NCBI GenBank assembly: GCA_036405815.1
Contig: DASWWX010000057.1
Location: forward strand, 137,670 to 201,669
Direction: 5' to 3'
Origin: Solimonas sp036405815
GTDB taxonomy: Bacteria; Pseudomonadota; Gammaproteobacteria; Nevskiales; Nevskiaceae
Length of the DNA stretch: 64,000 nucleotides
The position numbers and the translations under genes were made by a program. Of this stretch, positions 25,768-33,659 are shown in pieces (position 1 is the first letter of the stretch; each line of letters begins with the position of its first letter). The notes under the pieces are model-generated. The model did no database searches. It was not told the origin of the DNA and worked only from the letters and a program-made list of their open reading frames with translations.

Positions 25768-27330
25768 TCACGTCGCCTTGGCGGCGTCGCGCAACTGGTA
25801 CTTCAGCACCTTGCCCGAGGGGTTGGTGGGCAGGGCGGTGACGATTTCGACGTGGCGCGGCACCTTGTAGTTCGCCATCTGTTCGCGACACCAGGCGATC
25901 ATCGTCTTCTCGTCCAGCGTCTGCTGCGGACGCAGCACGATGTAGGCCTTGCCGACTTCACCCATGCGTTCGTCCGGCACGCCGACGATCGCGACCTGCG
26001 CCACCGCCGGATGCGCGGCGATCATGCGCTCGATCTCGGCCGGATAGCAGTTGAAGCCGCCGGTGATGTAGAGATCCTTGAGGCGATCGGTGATGCGGAT
26101 GTAGCCGCGCGCGTCGAGGTTGCCGATGTCGCCGGTGTGCAGCCAGCCGTCGGCGTCGATGGTCTCGCGCGTGGCTTTCTCGTTGTCGAGGTAGGCCTGC
26201 ATCACGTTGTAGCCGCGCACGACGATCTCGCCGGACTCGCCGGGGCCAACCGGCTGGTTGTTTTCGTCGACGCAGCGCATCTCGGTGCCGGCGATCGCCT
26301 TGCCGGAGGTCAGCGCGATCGTCTCGGCGCTGTCGCCGGCGTCGCACAGCGACACCACGCCGCAGGTTTCGGTCAGGCCGTAGCCGGTCAGCACGACCTT
26401 GAAGCCGAGTTCGGCGCGGATGCGCTCGATCAGCGACGGCGCGATCGCGGCCGCGCCGGTGATCGTCGCGCGCAGCGAGGACAGGTCCGTCGTAGCGCGC
26501 GCCGGATCGTTGAGCAGCGAGATGAACAGCGTCGGCGGGCCGGGCAGGACCGAGATGCGGTCGCGCTCGATACGCTTGAGAATCGCCGCCGCGTCGAACA
26601 CCGCATGCGGCAGTACCGTCAGGCCCGCGAGCAGGCCGCCGAGCCAGCCGACCTTGTAGCCGAAGGCGTGGAAGAACGGATTGGCGATCAGATAACGGTC
26701 ATCCGGATTCAGGCCGACCGCCTGGGACCATTCGCCGATCACGCGCAGGTTCTGCGCATGGTGGGTGACCACGCCCTTGGGGTGACCGGTGGTGCCGGAC
26801 GTGAACATCACGTCCATGCGGTCGTCGGCTTTGACTGCGGCGGCGCGCGCCTCGACATGCTCGGTCTTCTCCAGATCCGCGCGCGCCATGAAGGCCTGCC
26901 AGCCGACGTCCTTCTCCAGCGACTCGCCGATGACGACGGCATGCTCCAGCGATTTCGGCCAGTGCTCGGCGAGCAGGCTGGGGAAGTGCTGGCCGAGGAA
27001 GCGGCCGGCGCAGAACAGCACGCGCGCGCCACTCTTCTCGAGGATGTACGCCGCCTCGCCGCCCTTCATGCGGGTGTTCACCGGCACCAGCACGCAGCCG
27101 AGGCTGTGGATGGCCAGGCCCGCGACGATCCATTCGACGCTGTTCGGTGCCCAGATCGCGACGCGGTCGCCGTGTTTCACGCCCAGCGACAGCAGCGCGC
27201 GCGCCGCGTAGACGCGCAGCTGGTCGAGTTCGGCGTAGCTCAGTTCCGCGCCGTCCTCACCGACGACGGCGGTGCGCGAGGCGTGGCGCTTGACGGATTC
27301 GGCGAAGGCGGCCGGGACGGTACGAGCCAT
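25768..27330 (-). CDS. fadD3: FadD3-like acyl-CoA synthetase (HIP-CoA ligase)
   Basis: A 520-residue AMP-forming ligase. The P-loop FTSGTTGHPKG lies near residue 190, followed by NPFFHAFGYKVG, YGLTET, WLHTGDIG and GGFNCYPAEIER, with catalytic Lys in PSGKVLKYQLR near the C-terminus. Length and several blocks (RVAIWAPNSVEWIVAGLAIH, ISVLPGPPTL, DRLKDLYITGGFN) closely resemble mycobacterial FadD3, which activates HIP, the bicyclic C/D-ring product left after cleavage of steroid rings A and B. The presence of ipdAB, ipdC, echA20, ipdE1/E2 and ipdF nearby supports this. Other medium-chain ligases share the fold, so the assignment rests on similarity plus context. Confidence 0.82.
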   Translation of the reverse strand: MARTVPAAFAESVKRHASRTAVVGEDGAELSYAELDQLRVYAARALLSLGVKHGDRVAIWAPNSVEWIVAGLAIHSLGCVLVPVNTRMKGGEAAYILEKSGARVLFCAGRFLGQHFPSLLAEHWPKSLEHAVVIGESLEKDVGWQAFMARADLEKTEHVEARAAAVKADDRMDVMFTSGTTGHPKGVVTHHAQNLRVIGEWSQAVGLNPDDRYLIANPFFHAFGYKVGWLGGLLAGLTVLPHAVFDAAAILKRIERDRISVLPGPPTLFISLLNDPARATTDLSSLRATITGAAAIAPSLIERIRAELGFKVVLTGYGLTETCGVVSLCDAGDSAETIALTSGKAIAGTEMRCVDENNQPVGPGESGEIVVRGYNVMQAYLDNEKATRETIDADGWLHTGDIGNLDARGYIRITDRLKDLYITGGFNCYPAEIERMIAAHPAVAQVAIVGVPDERMGEVGKAYIVLRPQQTLDEKTMIAWCREQMANYKVPRHVEIVTALPTNPSGKVLKYQLRDAAKAT

Positions 27331-27395
27331 GGCTCAGCCCGTTTTGAAAAACCGCGCCAGGGATGGCGCGGGCTTGTACAGGACGTACATACGCA

Positions 27396-28172
27396 TCAAT
27401 CTGCCCACATCAGATAACCGTTGTCGATGCGCATCTCGGCGCCGTTGATGAACTTCGATTCATCTGAGGCCAGGAACAGCACCAGGTTGGCGATGTCGGT
27501 CGGCTGCGCGAAGCGCGCCTGCAGCTGCTTCGGGTCCTTCTCGCGCACGTAGGACGTGCCGGCGCCGCGTTCCTTGTGCAGGTTGAACACCATCGGCGTG
27601 GCGATGCCGTCCGGGTGGATCGAATTGCAGCGCACCTTGTAGAGCTGCGCGCGGCAGTGCGCGGCGACGCTGCGCGTCAGGCCGGCGACCGCGGCCTTGG
27701 AGGCGCTGTAGGCGCAGAAGCTGGAAACGCCGCCGATGCCGGCCATCGACGACATGTTGATGATCGAGCCGCTCGGGCGCGATTTCATCGCTTCCAGACC
27801 GTACTTGCAGCCAAGGAAGTAGCCGTCGGAATTGATCTTCTGGATCTTCTGCCACAGCGCCAGGTCGGTTTCCTCGATTGTGGCCTGCGCCAGGATCGCG
27901 GCGTTGTTGACCAGGATATCGAGCCCGCCGAACTTCTCGGTGGTGGCGGCGATGACCGCGCGCCAGTCGTCCTCGGAGGCGATATCGTGCTTCAGGAACA
28001 GCGCGCTCTGGCCCTTGGCGTTGATCGCGGCGGCGACCTTCTCGCCCTCGGCGGCGTTGACGTCGGTCAGCACGACCTTGGCGCCTTCGGCGGCGAGCAG
28101 TTCCGCATCGGCCTTGCCGACGCCGCTGGCGCCGCCGGTGATGATGGCCACCTTGTTTTGTACGCGTCCCAT
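27396..28172 (-). CDS. 3beta/17beta-hydroxysteroid-dehydrogenase-like SDR
   Basis: A 258-residue classical SDR. Visible motifs are TGGASGVGKA, DILVNNAAI, INMSSMAG, YSASKAAV and NSIHPDGIATPM, ending in DNGYLMWAD. The blocks HPDGI.TPM, LVLFLASDES and the DN close to the C-terminus are shared with the 3beta/17beta-hydroxysteroid dehydrogenase of Comamonas testosteroni, which oxidises steroid hydroxyls with NAD. A GAGGAG site precedes the ATG. It lies between the ligase gene and the KstD-like gene, all leftward, which fits an early steroid step. Positional and stereo-specificity cannot be read from sequence. Confidence 0.82.
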   Translation of the reverse strand: MGRVQNKVAIITGGASGVGKADAELLAAEGAKVVLTDVNAAEGEKVAAAINAKGQSALFLKHDIASEDDWRAVIAATTEKFGGLDILVNNAAILAQATIEETDLALWQKIQKINSDGYFLGCKYGLEAMKSRPSGSIINMSSMAGIGGVSSFCAYSASKAAVAGLTRSVAAHCRAQLYKVRCNSIHPDGIATPMVFNLHKERGAGTSYVREKDPKQLQARFAQPTDIANLVLFLASDESKFINGAEMRIDNGYLMWAD

Positions 28173-28213
28173 CGTTGTGCTCCTCGGGTTGTTTCGTTAT
28201 CGGTTGATCGGAT

Positions 28214-29872
28214 TCAGCGACGGCCGGCGGCGCTTGCGCCGGCGCGACGGCCGGCGCTCAGGCAATCCGCCAGCGACAGGCCGCTGACGTAGCCGTTGGA
28301 GGCCACGCCGACGGCGCTGCGGCCGGCGGCGTAGAGGCCGGGAATGGGTTGCTGCGCGGCATCGACGACGGCGTTATTTCGTTCGTCCACCTTCAGTCCG
28401 CCCAGCGTGATGGTCGGGCAGGGAAAGGTTTTGCTGTCGGCGGAGACGTCGAGCGCGTAGTACGGCGCGGTGTCCAGCGGCACGCGCATGTCGTCGGACT
28501 TGCCGAGCGCGTCGGTGCGGCCGTTGTGCGCGTCCTCGCTGTAGCGCTTCAGCGTTTCGGCCAGCACCGCCGGCGGCAGTCCGACCTTGGCGGCCAGCGC
28601 TTCCGGCGTCTTGGCGCGCGGCGCGAACAGCATCAGGAAGAACGCCGGCACGCTCTGGAAGAACCACAGCTTGCCGGACAGCGCCTCGCGCATCGCCTGT
28701 TTGCGCAGCGCGCGGTCGAGAATCAGCCAGGCCTTGCCGTCATTGTGATCGACCATCTCCACGCCGAGCCTGGCGCCGTAGACCTGCTCGTTGCAGAAGC
28801 GCTGGCCCTGTCGGTTCACGACGATGCCCTTGGGCCAGTTCACCGGCGGATTGATGAAGCGCCAGGCCGAGCCTTTCTCCATGCGCGCCGGTACGCCGCC
28901 GGCGGATTCGCCGAGGCGGATGCCGCTGCCGTCGCAGCCGGTGGCGCCGAGGCGCATCGCCGGGAAGTACTTGGGCGCGTACTGCCGCACCATCTCGCGA
29001 TTGAAGATGAAGCCGCCGGTGGTCAGCACGACGCCGTTGCGTGCGCGCACCCGCAGGCGCCGGGCGTGCTGGCGTTCGATCTCCAGCGCGCGGGCGCGCA
29101 GCTTGTCGCAGTAGGCGCCGGCGAAGTTATGCAGGGCCTCGGCACGACGCATCAGCTTCTGGTGTTCACGCTGCGCGGCCGATCCGGGTTCGAGCTGCCA
29201 CAGTTCGGCGCCGAGCACGGCGCCGCTGGCGTCGACGATCAGGCGTCGCGCGCTGGTCTGCTGCAGCAGCGGAATCCCGAGCTGGTCCACCTTGTTGCGC
29301 AAGGCACGGAACAGTTCGCGGCCGGAATCGATGCCCGGTGCCTTGGTGCGATGGCCCCGCGGCGCCGGCTTGGCGTGCTGCGCGTAGGCCGGCACGCCCT
29401 CGTTGCCCGAGTAGTAGAGATAGACGCCGTTGCGCGGGTAGGAGGTCTTGGGCGGATGCGGCGTGGACTCGAAGCCGACGCCCAGCGATTCCAGCCAGGC
29501 GATCAGATCGACGCTGCCGTCGCAGAAGCGGCGCAGCGCGTCCATGCTCACGGCATCGCCGGTTTCCTGGCGCAGGTAGTTGAACATCGCGTCCGGCGTG
29601 TCCTCGTAGCCGGCCTCGCGCTGATAGCGCGTGCCGCCGCCGGCGTAGACCACGCCGCCGCTCTTGATCGTGGCGCCGCCGCCTTCGAAGCGCTCGGCGA
29701 TCAGCACGTCGGCGCCGGCTTCCTTCGCGGTGATCGCGGCTGCGCCGCCGGCGGCGCCGAGACCGACGACGAGCACATCGCACTGGCGATCCCAGGTCTG
29801 GGTGGCGCCGTCGACCACGAGCGGAGCGTCGATCGGCAGCGTGCCGTCGACCGGTTGCGGGTTCTGGGACAT
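28214..29872 (-). CDS. KstD-like FAD-dependent steroid dehydrogenase family protein
   Basis: A 552-residue flavoprotein of the fumarate reductase/3-ketosteroid-Delta1-dehydrogenase group. The dinucleotide-binding motif VLVVGLGAAGGAAAI lies at about 34-48, with the acidic strand end ADVLIAERF; GGATIKSGGVVYAGGG is the second FAD contact. RNGVVLTTGGF closes the FAD site, and GLYAAGRSAVGVASNGYVSGLSLADCLSAGR is the C-terminal flavin segment (GLYAAG typical). No N-terminal haem domain or signal is present. Family members introduce C=C bonds into ketosteroids or reduce them; whether this is a true Delta1-dehydrogenase (KstD) or a related 3-ketosteroid oxidoreductase is unclear, because the Tyr residues used by KstD cannot be placed confidently by eye. 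Confidence 0.78.
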   Translation of the reverse strand: MSQNPQPVDGTLPIDAPLVVDGATQTWDRQCDVLVVGLGAAGGAAAITAKEAGADVLIAERFEGGGATIKSGGVVYAGGGTRYQREAGYEDTPDAMFNYLRQETGDAVSMDALRRFCDGSVDLIAWLESLGVGFESTPHPPKTSYPRNGVYLYYSGNEGVPAYAQHAKPAPRGHRTKAPGIDSGRELFRALRNKVDQLGIPLLQQTSARRLIVDASGAVLGAELWQLEPGSAAQREHQKLMRRAEALHNFAGAYCDKLRARALEIERQHARRLRVRARNGVVLTTGGFIFNREMVRQYAPKYFPAMRLGATGCDGSGIRLGESAGGVPARMEKGSAWRFINPPVNWPKGIVVNRQGQRFCNEQVYGARLGVEMVDHNDGKAWLILDRALRKQAMREALSGKLWFFQSVPAFFLMLFAPRAKTPEALAAKVGLPPAVLAETLKRYSEDAHNGRTDALGKSDDMRVPLDTAPYYALDVSADSKTFPCPTITLGGLKVDERNNAVVDAAQQPIPGLYAAGRSAVGVASNGYVSGLSLADCLSAGRRAGASAAGRR

Positions 29873-29966
29873 GGAGTGGCCGGTTTTTCCGAAAGCCTTT
29901 CGCGAATTATTTCGATCCCCGTTGACGGGGCTTCGTCCAATAAGACGAAGGTCGTTCGATGCCCGC

Positions 29967-30413
29967 TCAAGTCACCTTGGGCATCTGCGCGGGCAGGTTG
30001 AAGTCGAAGCACTTTTCCTCGCGGCGCTCGCTCATGCGCCAGCCGTCCGCCGTGCGCACCCACTGGTCCAGGTACCAGAGACCGAAAAACATCGTGTGCG
30101 GCTTGTCCTGTACGTTCATCACGATCGGGTTGAAGCAGATCGTGCGCGAGCTGGCGCGGTCGCCGTCCACCTTGATCGATGGGTTGCCGACCATGTGGTA
30201 GTAGTTCGGAAACCACTTCATCGTGTCCTTGAGCCAGGCCTTGACCTCGGGGTAGTGGCCCTTGATGCCGCCCATCGCGGTGTAGTCGATGAACGCGTCC
30301 GGCATGAAGACGCGATCCAGCGCCTCGAAGTTGCGGGTATCGATGGCGTCGGCGTAATCGGTCATCGCCTGCTGGATTTCCAGCCGATCCGAGATTTGTT
30401 GCAGGCTGAGCAT
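29967..30413 (-). CDS. NTF2-fold (SnoaL-like) protein
   Basis: A 148-residue protein with the SnoaL_4/NTF2 pattern: LSLQQISDRLEIQQAMTDYADAIDTRNFEALDRVFMPDAFIDYT, YYHMVGN in the middle and a final WRMSERREEKCFDF strand. Start MLSLQQI is preferred over an ATG 7 codons earlier because GGGGGAGA lies about 6 bases upstream of it. The NTF2 superfamily includes Delta5-3-ketosteroid isomerase and scytalone dehydratase, so a small isomerase/dehydratase or binding role in steroid breakdown is possible. It heads the leftward group and is divergent from the extradiol dioxygenase gene. Confidence 0.78.
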   Translation of the reverse strand: MLSLQQISDRLEIQQAMTDYADAIDTRNFEALDRVFMPDAFIDYTAMGGIKGHYPEVKAWLKDTMKWFPNYYHMVGNPSIKVDGDRASSRTICFNPIVMNVQDKPHTMFFGLWYLDQWVRTADGWRMSERREEKCFDFNLPAQMPKVT

Positions 30414-30588
30414 CGCGTTCTCCCCCGGGCTCATGGCCTCGATGTGATGTGGTTTGCAGGCTAAGTCACCGCCGTTATGGACAAACCCTCCGTGTGGACT
30501 AGAGAGGGCTCACCCGTCCGGATGAAGAGTGAAGCAGCCTTCGGCTCGGATAATTCACACCATTCCAATCAGAAGGCGGAAACCTCCC
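30414..30588. promoter_or_regulatory. Divergent promoter region of the steroid cluster
   Basis: A 175-base gap between the leftward NTF2-fold gene and the rightward dioxygenase/ipdAB operon. A GATAAT hexamer at 30549-30554 could be a -10 element for the rightward operon, but no good -35 is visible 17 bases upstream. CCCTC and GAGGG arms (about 30486-30507) form an imperfect inverted repeat that could be an operator. No regulator gene is adjacent. Confidence 0.35.
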
Positions 30589-31482
30589 ATGGCTCGCATC
30601 CAATCCCTGGCTTACCTGGTCGCCGAAACCACCGACACGGCGAAGTGGAAGCATTACGCCGAGCAGGTGCTCGGCATGCCGACCGCCGACGCGCCGGCAG
30701 GTGGCCTGTACGTCAAGCAGGACGAGCGCATCGGCCGCATCATCGTGCAGACCGGTGCCGCCGATCGCTATGTCGCGTCCGGATGGGAAGTCGCCAACGC
30801 GGCGGATTTCGCGGCGACGGTCGCTGACCTGAAGAAGGCGGGTGTGGCCGTTACGGAAAGCACGGACGCCGAGCGCGCACTGCGCAAGGTCGATCAGATG
30901 GTCGTGTTCACCGATCCCTCGGGCAACCGCCACGAGATCGTCAACGGCTACAACGGCGGTAGCAGCGCGTTCACGTCGCCGGTCGGTGTGCAGGGGTTCA
31001 AGACCGGCAAGTACGGCCTGGGTCACACGGTGCTGCCGGCCGCGCAGGATTTCGATGCGACGCTGAAGCTGTTCAAGGACGTGCTCGGCTTCGGCCTGTC
31101 CGACGTCTTCAATTTCCAGCCGGGCCCGGACGCGCCGGTGATCCGCATCTACTTCCTGCACGCGGCCAGTGGCCGTCACCACAGCCTGGCGCTGGCCGAG
31201 ATGCCGAGCCCCTCGGGCTGCGTGCATGCGATGGTCGAGGTCAACTCGATGACCGACGTCGGCCGCGCACACGACCGCATCGTGCAGCATGGCGTGAAGA
31301 TGATGGCGACGCTCGGCGAGCACGAGAACGACCGCATGACCTCGTTCTACATCATGACGCCGTCGAACTTCGCGCTCGAATACGGCTGGGGCGGCATCGA
31401 GGTCGACCCGAAGACCTGGGAAACGACGCACACCAAGCAGGTCTCGATCTGGGGCCATGATTTCTCCGTCGGCTTCCGTTGA
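30589..31482 (+). CDS. HsaC/TesB-like type I extradiol dioxygenase
   Basis: A 297-residue two-domain vicinal-oxygen-chelate protein. The C-terminal domain has the iron ligands of type I extradiol dioxygenases: His146 in GLGHTVL, His198 (of the RHHSLAL pair 197-198) and Glu264 in FALEYG. The length and the final SIWGHDFSVG are close to HsaC (about 300 residues, ending SLWGHDFTVG), which opens ring A of the 3,4-dihydroxy seco-steroid 3,4-DHSA by meta-cleavage; TesB is the Comamonas counterpart. ATG at 30589 gives the expected N-terminus (MARIQSLAYL). The gap to ipdA is 22 bases, so the two are co-transcribed. The next enzymes HsaD and HsaA/B are not in the window. Confidence 0.85.
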   Translation: MARIQSLAYLVAETTDTAKWKHYAEQVLGMPTADAPAGGLYVKQDERIGRIIVQTGAADRYVASGWEVANAADFAATVADLKKAGVAVTESTDAERALRKVDQMVVFTDPSGNRHEIVNGYNGGSSAFTSPVGVQGFKTGKYGLGHTVLPAAQDFDATLKLFKDVLGFGLSDVFNFQPGPDAPVIRIYFLHAASGRHHSLALAEMPSPSGCVHAMVEVNSMTDVGRAHDRIVQHGVKMMATLGEHENDRMTSFYIMTPSNFALEYGWGGIEVDPKTWETTHTKQVSIWGHDFSVGFR

Positions 31483-31504
31483 TTCACCACTCTCATCGAA
31501 CGTA

Positions 31505-32413
31505 ATGAAGATCAACAAGGAAAAGACCGCCGCCGACATCGTCGCCTCGCTGAAGAGCGGCATGACGATCGGCATCGGCGGCTGGGGCCCGCGCCGCAAG
31601 CCGATGGCGCTGGTGCGCGAGATCCTGCGCTCGGACCTCAAGGACCTGACCATCGTCGGCTACGGCGGTACCGACATGGGCATGCTGTGCGCGGCCGGCA
31701 AGGTGAAGAAGCTGATCTACGCCTTCGTGTCGCTGGACTTCATCCCGCTGGAACCATTCTTCCGCAAGGCGCGCGAGGCCGGACAGATCGAGGCGGTAGA
31801 ACTCGATGAGGGTCAGCTGCACTGGGGCCTGCGTGCGGCGGCGATGCGCCTGCCGTTCCTGCCGACGCGCATCGGCCTGGCCACCGACCAGCTGACCAAG
31901 GTCACGCCGCAGTTCCGCACGATCACCTCGCCCTACGACGACGGCGAGGTGCTGCTGGCGCTGCCGGCGATCAAGCTCGACGTCGCGCTGGTGCATGTGC
32001 ACACCGCCGATCGTCTCGGCAACACGCGCCTCTACAGCCCCGACCCGTTCTTCGACGAGTGGTTCGTGCGTGCGGCCGATCGTAGCTTCGTCACCTGCGA
32101 GGAACTGGTTGACCGGATCGACTCCGACGAGCAGGACGCCAAATTCAATCCCTTCGAGCGCAACCTCGTCACCGGCGTCGCGCTGACGCGCGGTGGCGCG
32201 CATCCGACCTCGCATGTCGCTGTCCCGGGCACCGCCGGCGGTACCGGCTACGGCTGGGACGCGGCACACCTGAAGCGTTACTGCGCGGCGGCCGAAGAGG
32301 AAGGTGGCTGGGAGAAGTACAAGGCCGAGTTCCTGGGCGGCGACGAAGCCGCGTACCAGAAGGCCGTCGGCGGTGTCGATGCCATCCTCTCCACCGCGCG
32401 CCAGGTGTTCTGA
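31505..32413 (+). CDS. ipdA: IpdA-like subunit of steroid ring-opening hydrolase (CoA-transferase fold)
   Basis: A 302-residue class I CoA-transferase alpha-like subunit: MTIGIGGWGPRRKPMALVREIL is the N-terminal glycine turn, and IVGYGGTDMGMLCAAGKVKKLIY, LPFLPTRIGLATD and VHVHTADRLGN follow. In Mycobacterium IpdA pairs with IpdB; despite the transferase fold the complex hydrolytically opens the last steroid ring (COCHEA-CoA to a linear CoA ester). Start MKINKEKTAAD at 31505 is chosen, since residues upstream resemble non-coding sequence. ipdB follows after 2 bases, as expected for subunits made in equal amounts. Comamonas ScdL1/L2 are counterparts. Confidence 0.88.
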   Translation: MKINKEKTAADIVASLKSGMTIGIGGWGPRRKPMALVREILRSDLKDLTIVGYGGTDMGMLCAAGKVKKLIYAFVSLDFIPLEPFFRKAREAGQIEAVELDEGQLHWGLRAAAMRLPFLPTRIGLATDQLTKVTPQFRTITSPYDDGEVLLALPAIKLDVALVHVHTADRLGNTRLYSPDPFFDEWFVRAADRSFVTCEELVDRIDSDEQDAKFNPFERNLVTGVALTRGGAHPTSHVAVPGTAGGTGYGWDAAHLKRYCAAAEEEGGWEKYKAEFLGGDEAAYQKAVGGVDAILSTARQVF

Positions 32414-32415
32414 AC

Positions 32416-33213
32416 ATGTCGAACTCGAATTTCACACTGGCGGAACTGCTGATCTGTGCCTGCGCCGACGTCTGGGCGGAGGAAGGCGAAGTGCTTGCCA
32501 CCGGCATCGGCATCATCCCGCGCATCGCGCAGGGCCTGGCCAAGCTCACCAAGAGCCCGGGCCTGATGATCACCGACGGCGAGGCCTACCTCGTCGAGGA
32601 GCCGGTCGTCATCGGCGCCAAGAACCACGACGGCCGCAGCTACGGCGGCTGGATGCCGTACTCGCGCGTGTTCGACAACGTCTGGGGCGGCAAGCGCCAC
32701 GCGCTGGTCGGGCCCGTGCAGGTCGACCGCTGGGGCCAGGCCAACATCTCCTGCATCGGCGAGTTCTCCAAGCCCAAGCGCCAGATGCTCGGTTTGCGCG
32801 GGTTCCCCGGCAACAGCATCAACCATACGAACTCGTTCTTCGTGCCGAACCACGGCCCGCGCGTGTTCGTGGACAAGGAAGTCGATCTGGTCTGCTCGGT
32901 CGGTTACCGCAAGGAGCGCTGGCCGGCGGGCGTCAAGAACGACTACATGTCCATCCACCACATCGTCACCGACCTGTGCGTGATGGACTTCGGCGGACCG
33001 GACCATGCGATCCGCGTGATCAGCCTGCATCCGGGCGTGAGCTTCGAGCAGGTGCAGGCCGCGACCGGCTTCCCGCTGCTCAAGGCGCCGAACCTGGGCG
33101 AGACCGCGCATCCGACGGAAGAACAGCTCGCGATCATCCGCAAGCTCGACCCCAAGGACGTGCGCGGCAAGCAGCTCAAGGACAACCCGCCGGGCATTCG
33201 CCAAGCCGCATGA
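32416..33213 (+). CDS. ipdB: IpdB-like subunit of steroid ring-opening hydrolase
   Basis: A 265-residue class I CoA-transferase beta-like subunit: LATGIGIIPRIAQGLAKLTKSPGLMITDGEAYL, YGGWMPYSRVFD, RWGQANISCIG and GLRGFPGNSINHTNSFFVPNH. These blocks are the IpdB-type pattern rather than that of succinyl-CoA transferases. It starts 3 bases after the ipdA stop and its own stop overlaps the DUF35 gene start (ATGA). Together with IpdA it should open ring C of the HIP-derived CoA ester in the cytosol. The tail KDNPPGIRQAA is a little longer than that of the mycobacterial subunit. Confidence 0.88.
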   Translation: MSNSNFTLAELLICACADVWAEEGEVLATGIGIIPRIAQGLAKLTKSPGLMITDGEAYLVEEPVVIGAKNHDGRSYGGWMPYSRVFDNVWGGKRHALVGPVQVDRWGQANISCIGEFSKPKRQMLGLRGFPGNSINHTNSFFVPNHGPRVFVDKEVDLVCSVGYRKERWPAGVKNDYMSIHHIVTDLCVMDFGGPDHAIRVISLHPGVSFEQVQAATGFPLLKAPNLGETAHPTEEQLAIIRKLDPKDVRGKQLKDNPPGIRQAA

Positions 33214-33659
33214 GCGCCCATCCAAACGATGGTCAAGCCAAGGTCGGCGCGGTCCCGGTGCTGGAAGGCTGGTTCACGCTCGACGAGAAGGCACCGCACC
33301 TGCTCGGCAACCGCTGCGCGAGCTGCGGCACCTATTACTTCCCCAAGCTGAAGACCGGCTTCTGCCGCAATCCCGACTGCAACGGCGAGTCCTTCGAGGA
33401 CACGCCGCTGTCGCGCACCGGCACGCTGTGGTCGTTCACCAACGCGGTCTACCAGCCGCCGGAGCCGTACGTCTCGTCCGAGCCGTTCCAGCCCTTCGGC
33501 ATCGCCGCGGTGGAACTGGCGAAGGAGAAGATGATCGTGCTCGGCCAGCTCGCGACCGGCACCGACCTCAAGACCCTGAAGGCAGGCCTCGCGGTGGAGC
33601 TGATTCTCGAGCCGCTGGACGACGGCAAGCTGACGTGGAAGTGGAAGGTGACATCGTGA
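33210..33659 (+). CDS. DUF35 Zn-ribbon/OB-fold protein, partner of SCP-x-like thiolase
   Basis: A 149-residue protein. An N-terminal helix is followed by a rubredoxin-like zinc ribbon with cysteines CASCGTYYFP and CRNPDC, then an OB-fold (GTLWSFTNAVYQPPEPY, PFGIAAVELAKEKMIVLGQL). DUF35 proteins accompany SCP-x/Ltp-type thiolase-fold proteins; ChsH2-DUF35 with Ltp2 forms a retro-aldolase that ends steroid side-chain degradation. Here it overlaps ipdB upstream and the thiolase-like gene downstream (GTGA), so a stoichiometric complex with the latter is likely. It is a free-standing DUF35 without a hydratase domain. Confidence 0.85.
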   Translation: MSAHPNDGQAKVGAVPVLEGWFTLDEKAPHLLGNRCASCGTYYFPKLKTGFCRNPDCNGESFEDTPLSRTGTLWSFTNAVYQPPEPYVSSEPFQPFGIAAVELAKEKMIVLGQLATGTDLKTLKAGLAVELILEPLDDGKLTWKWKVTS

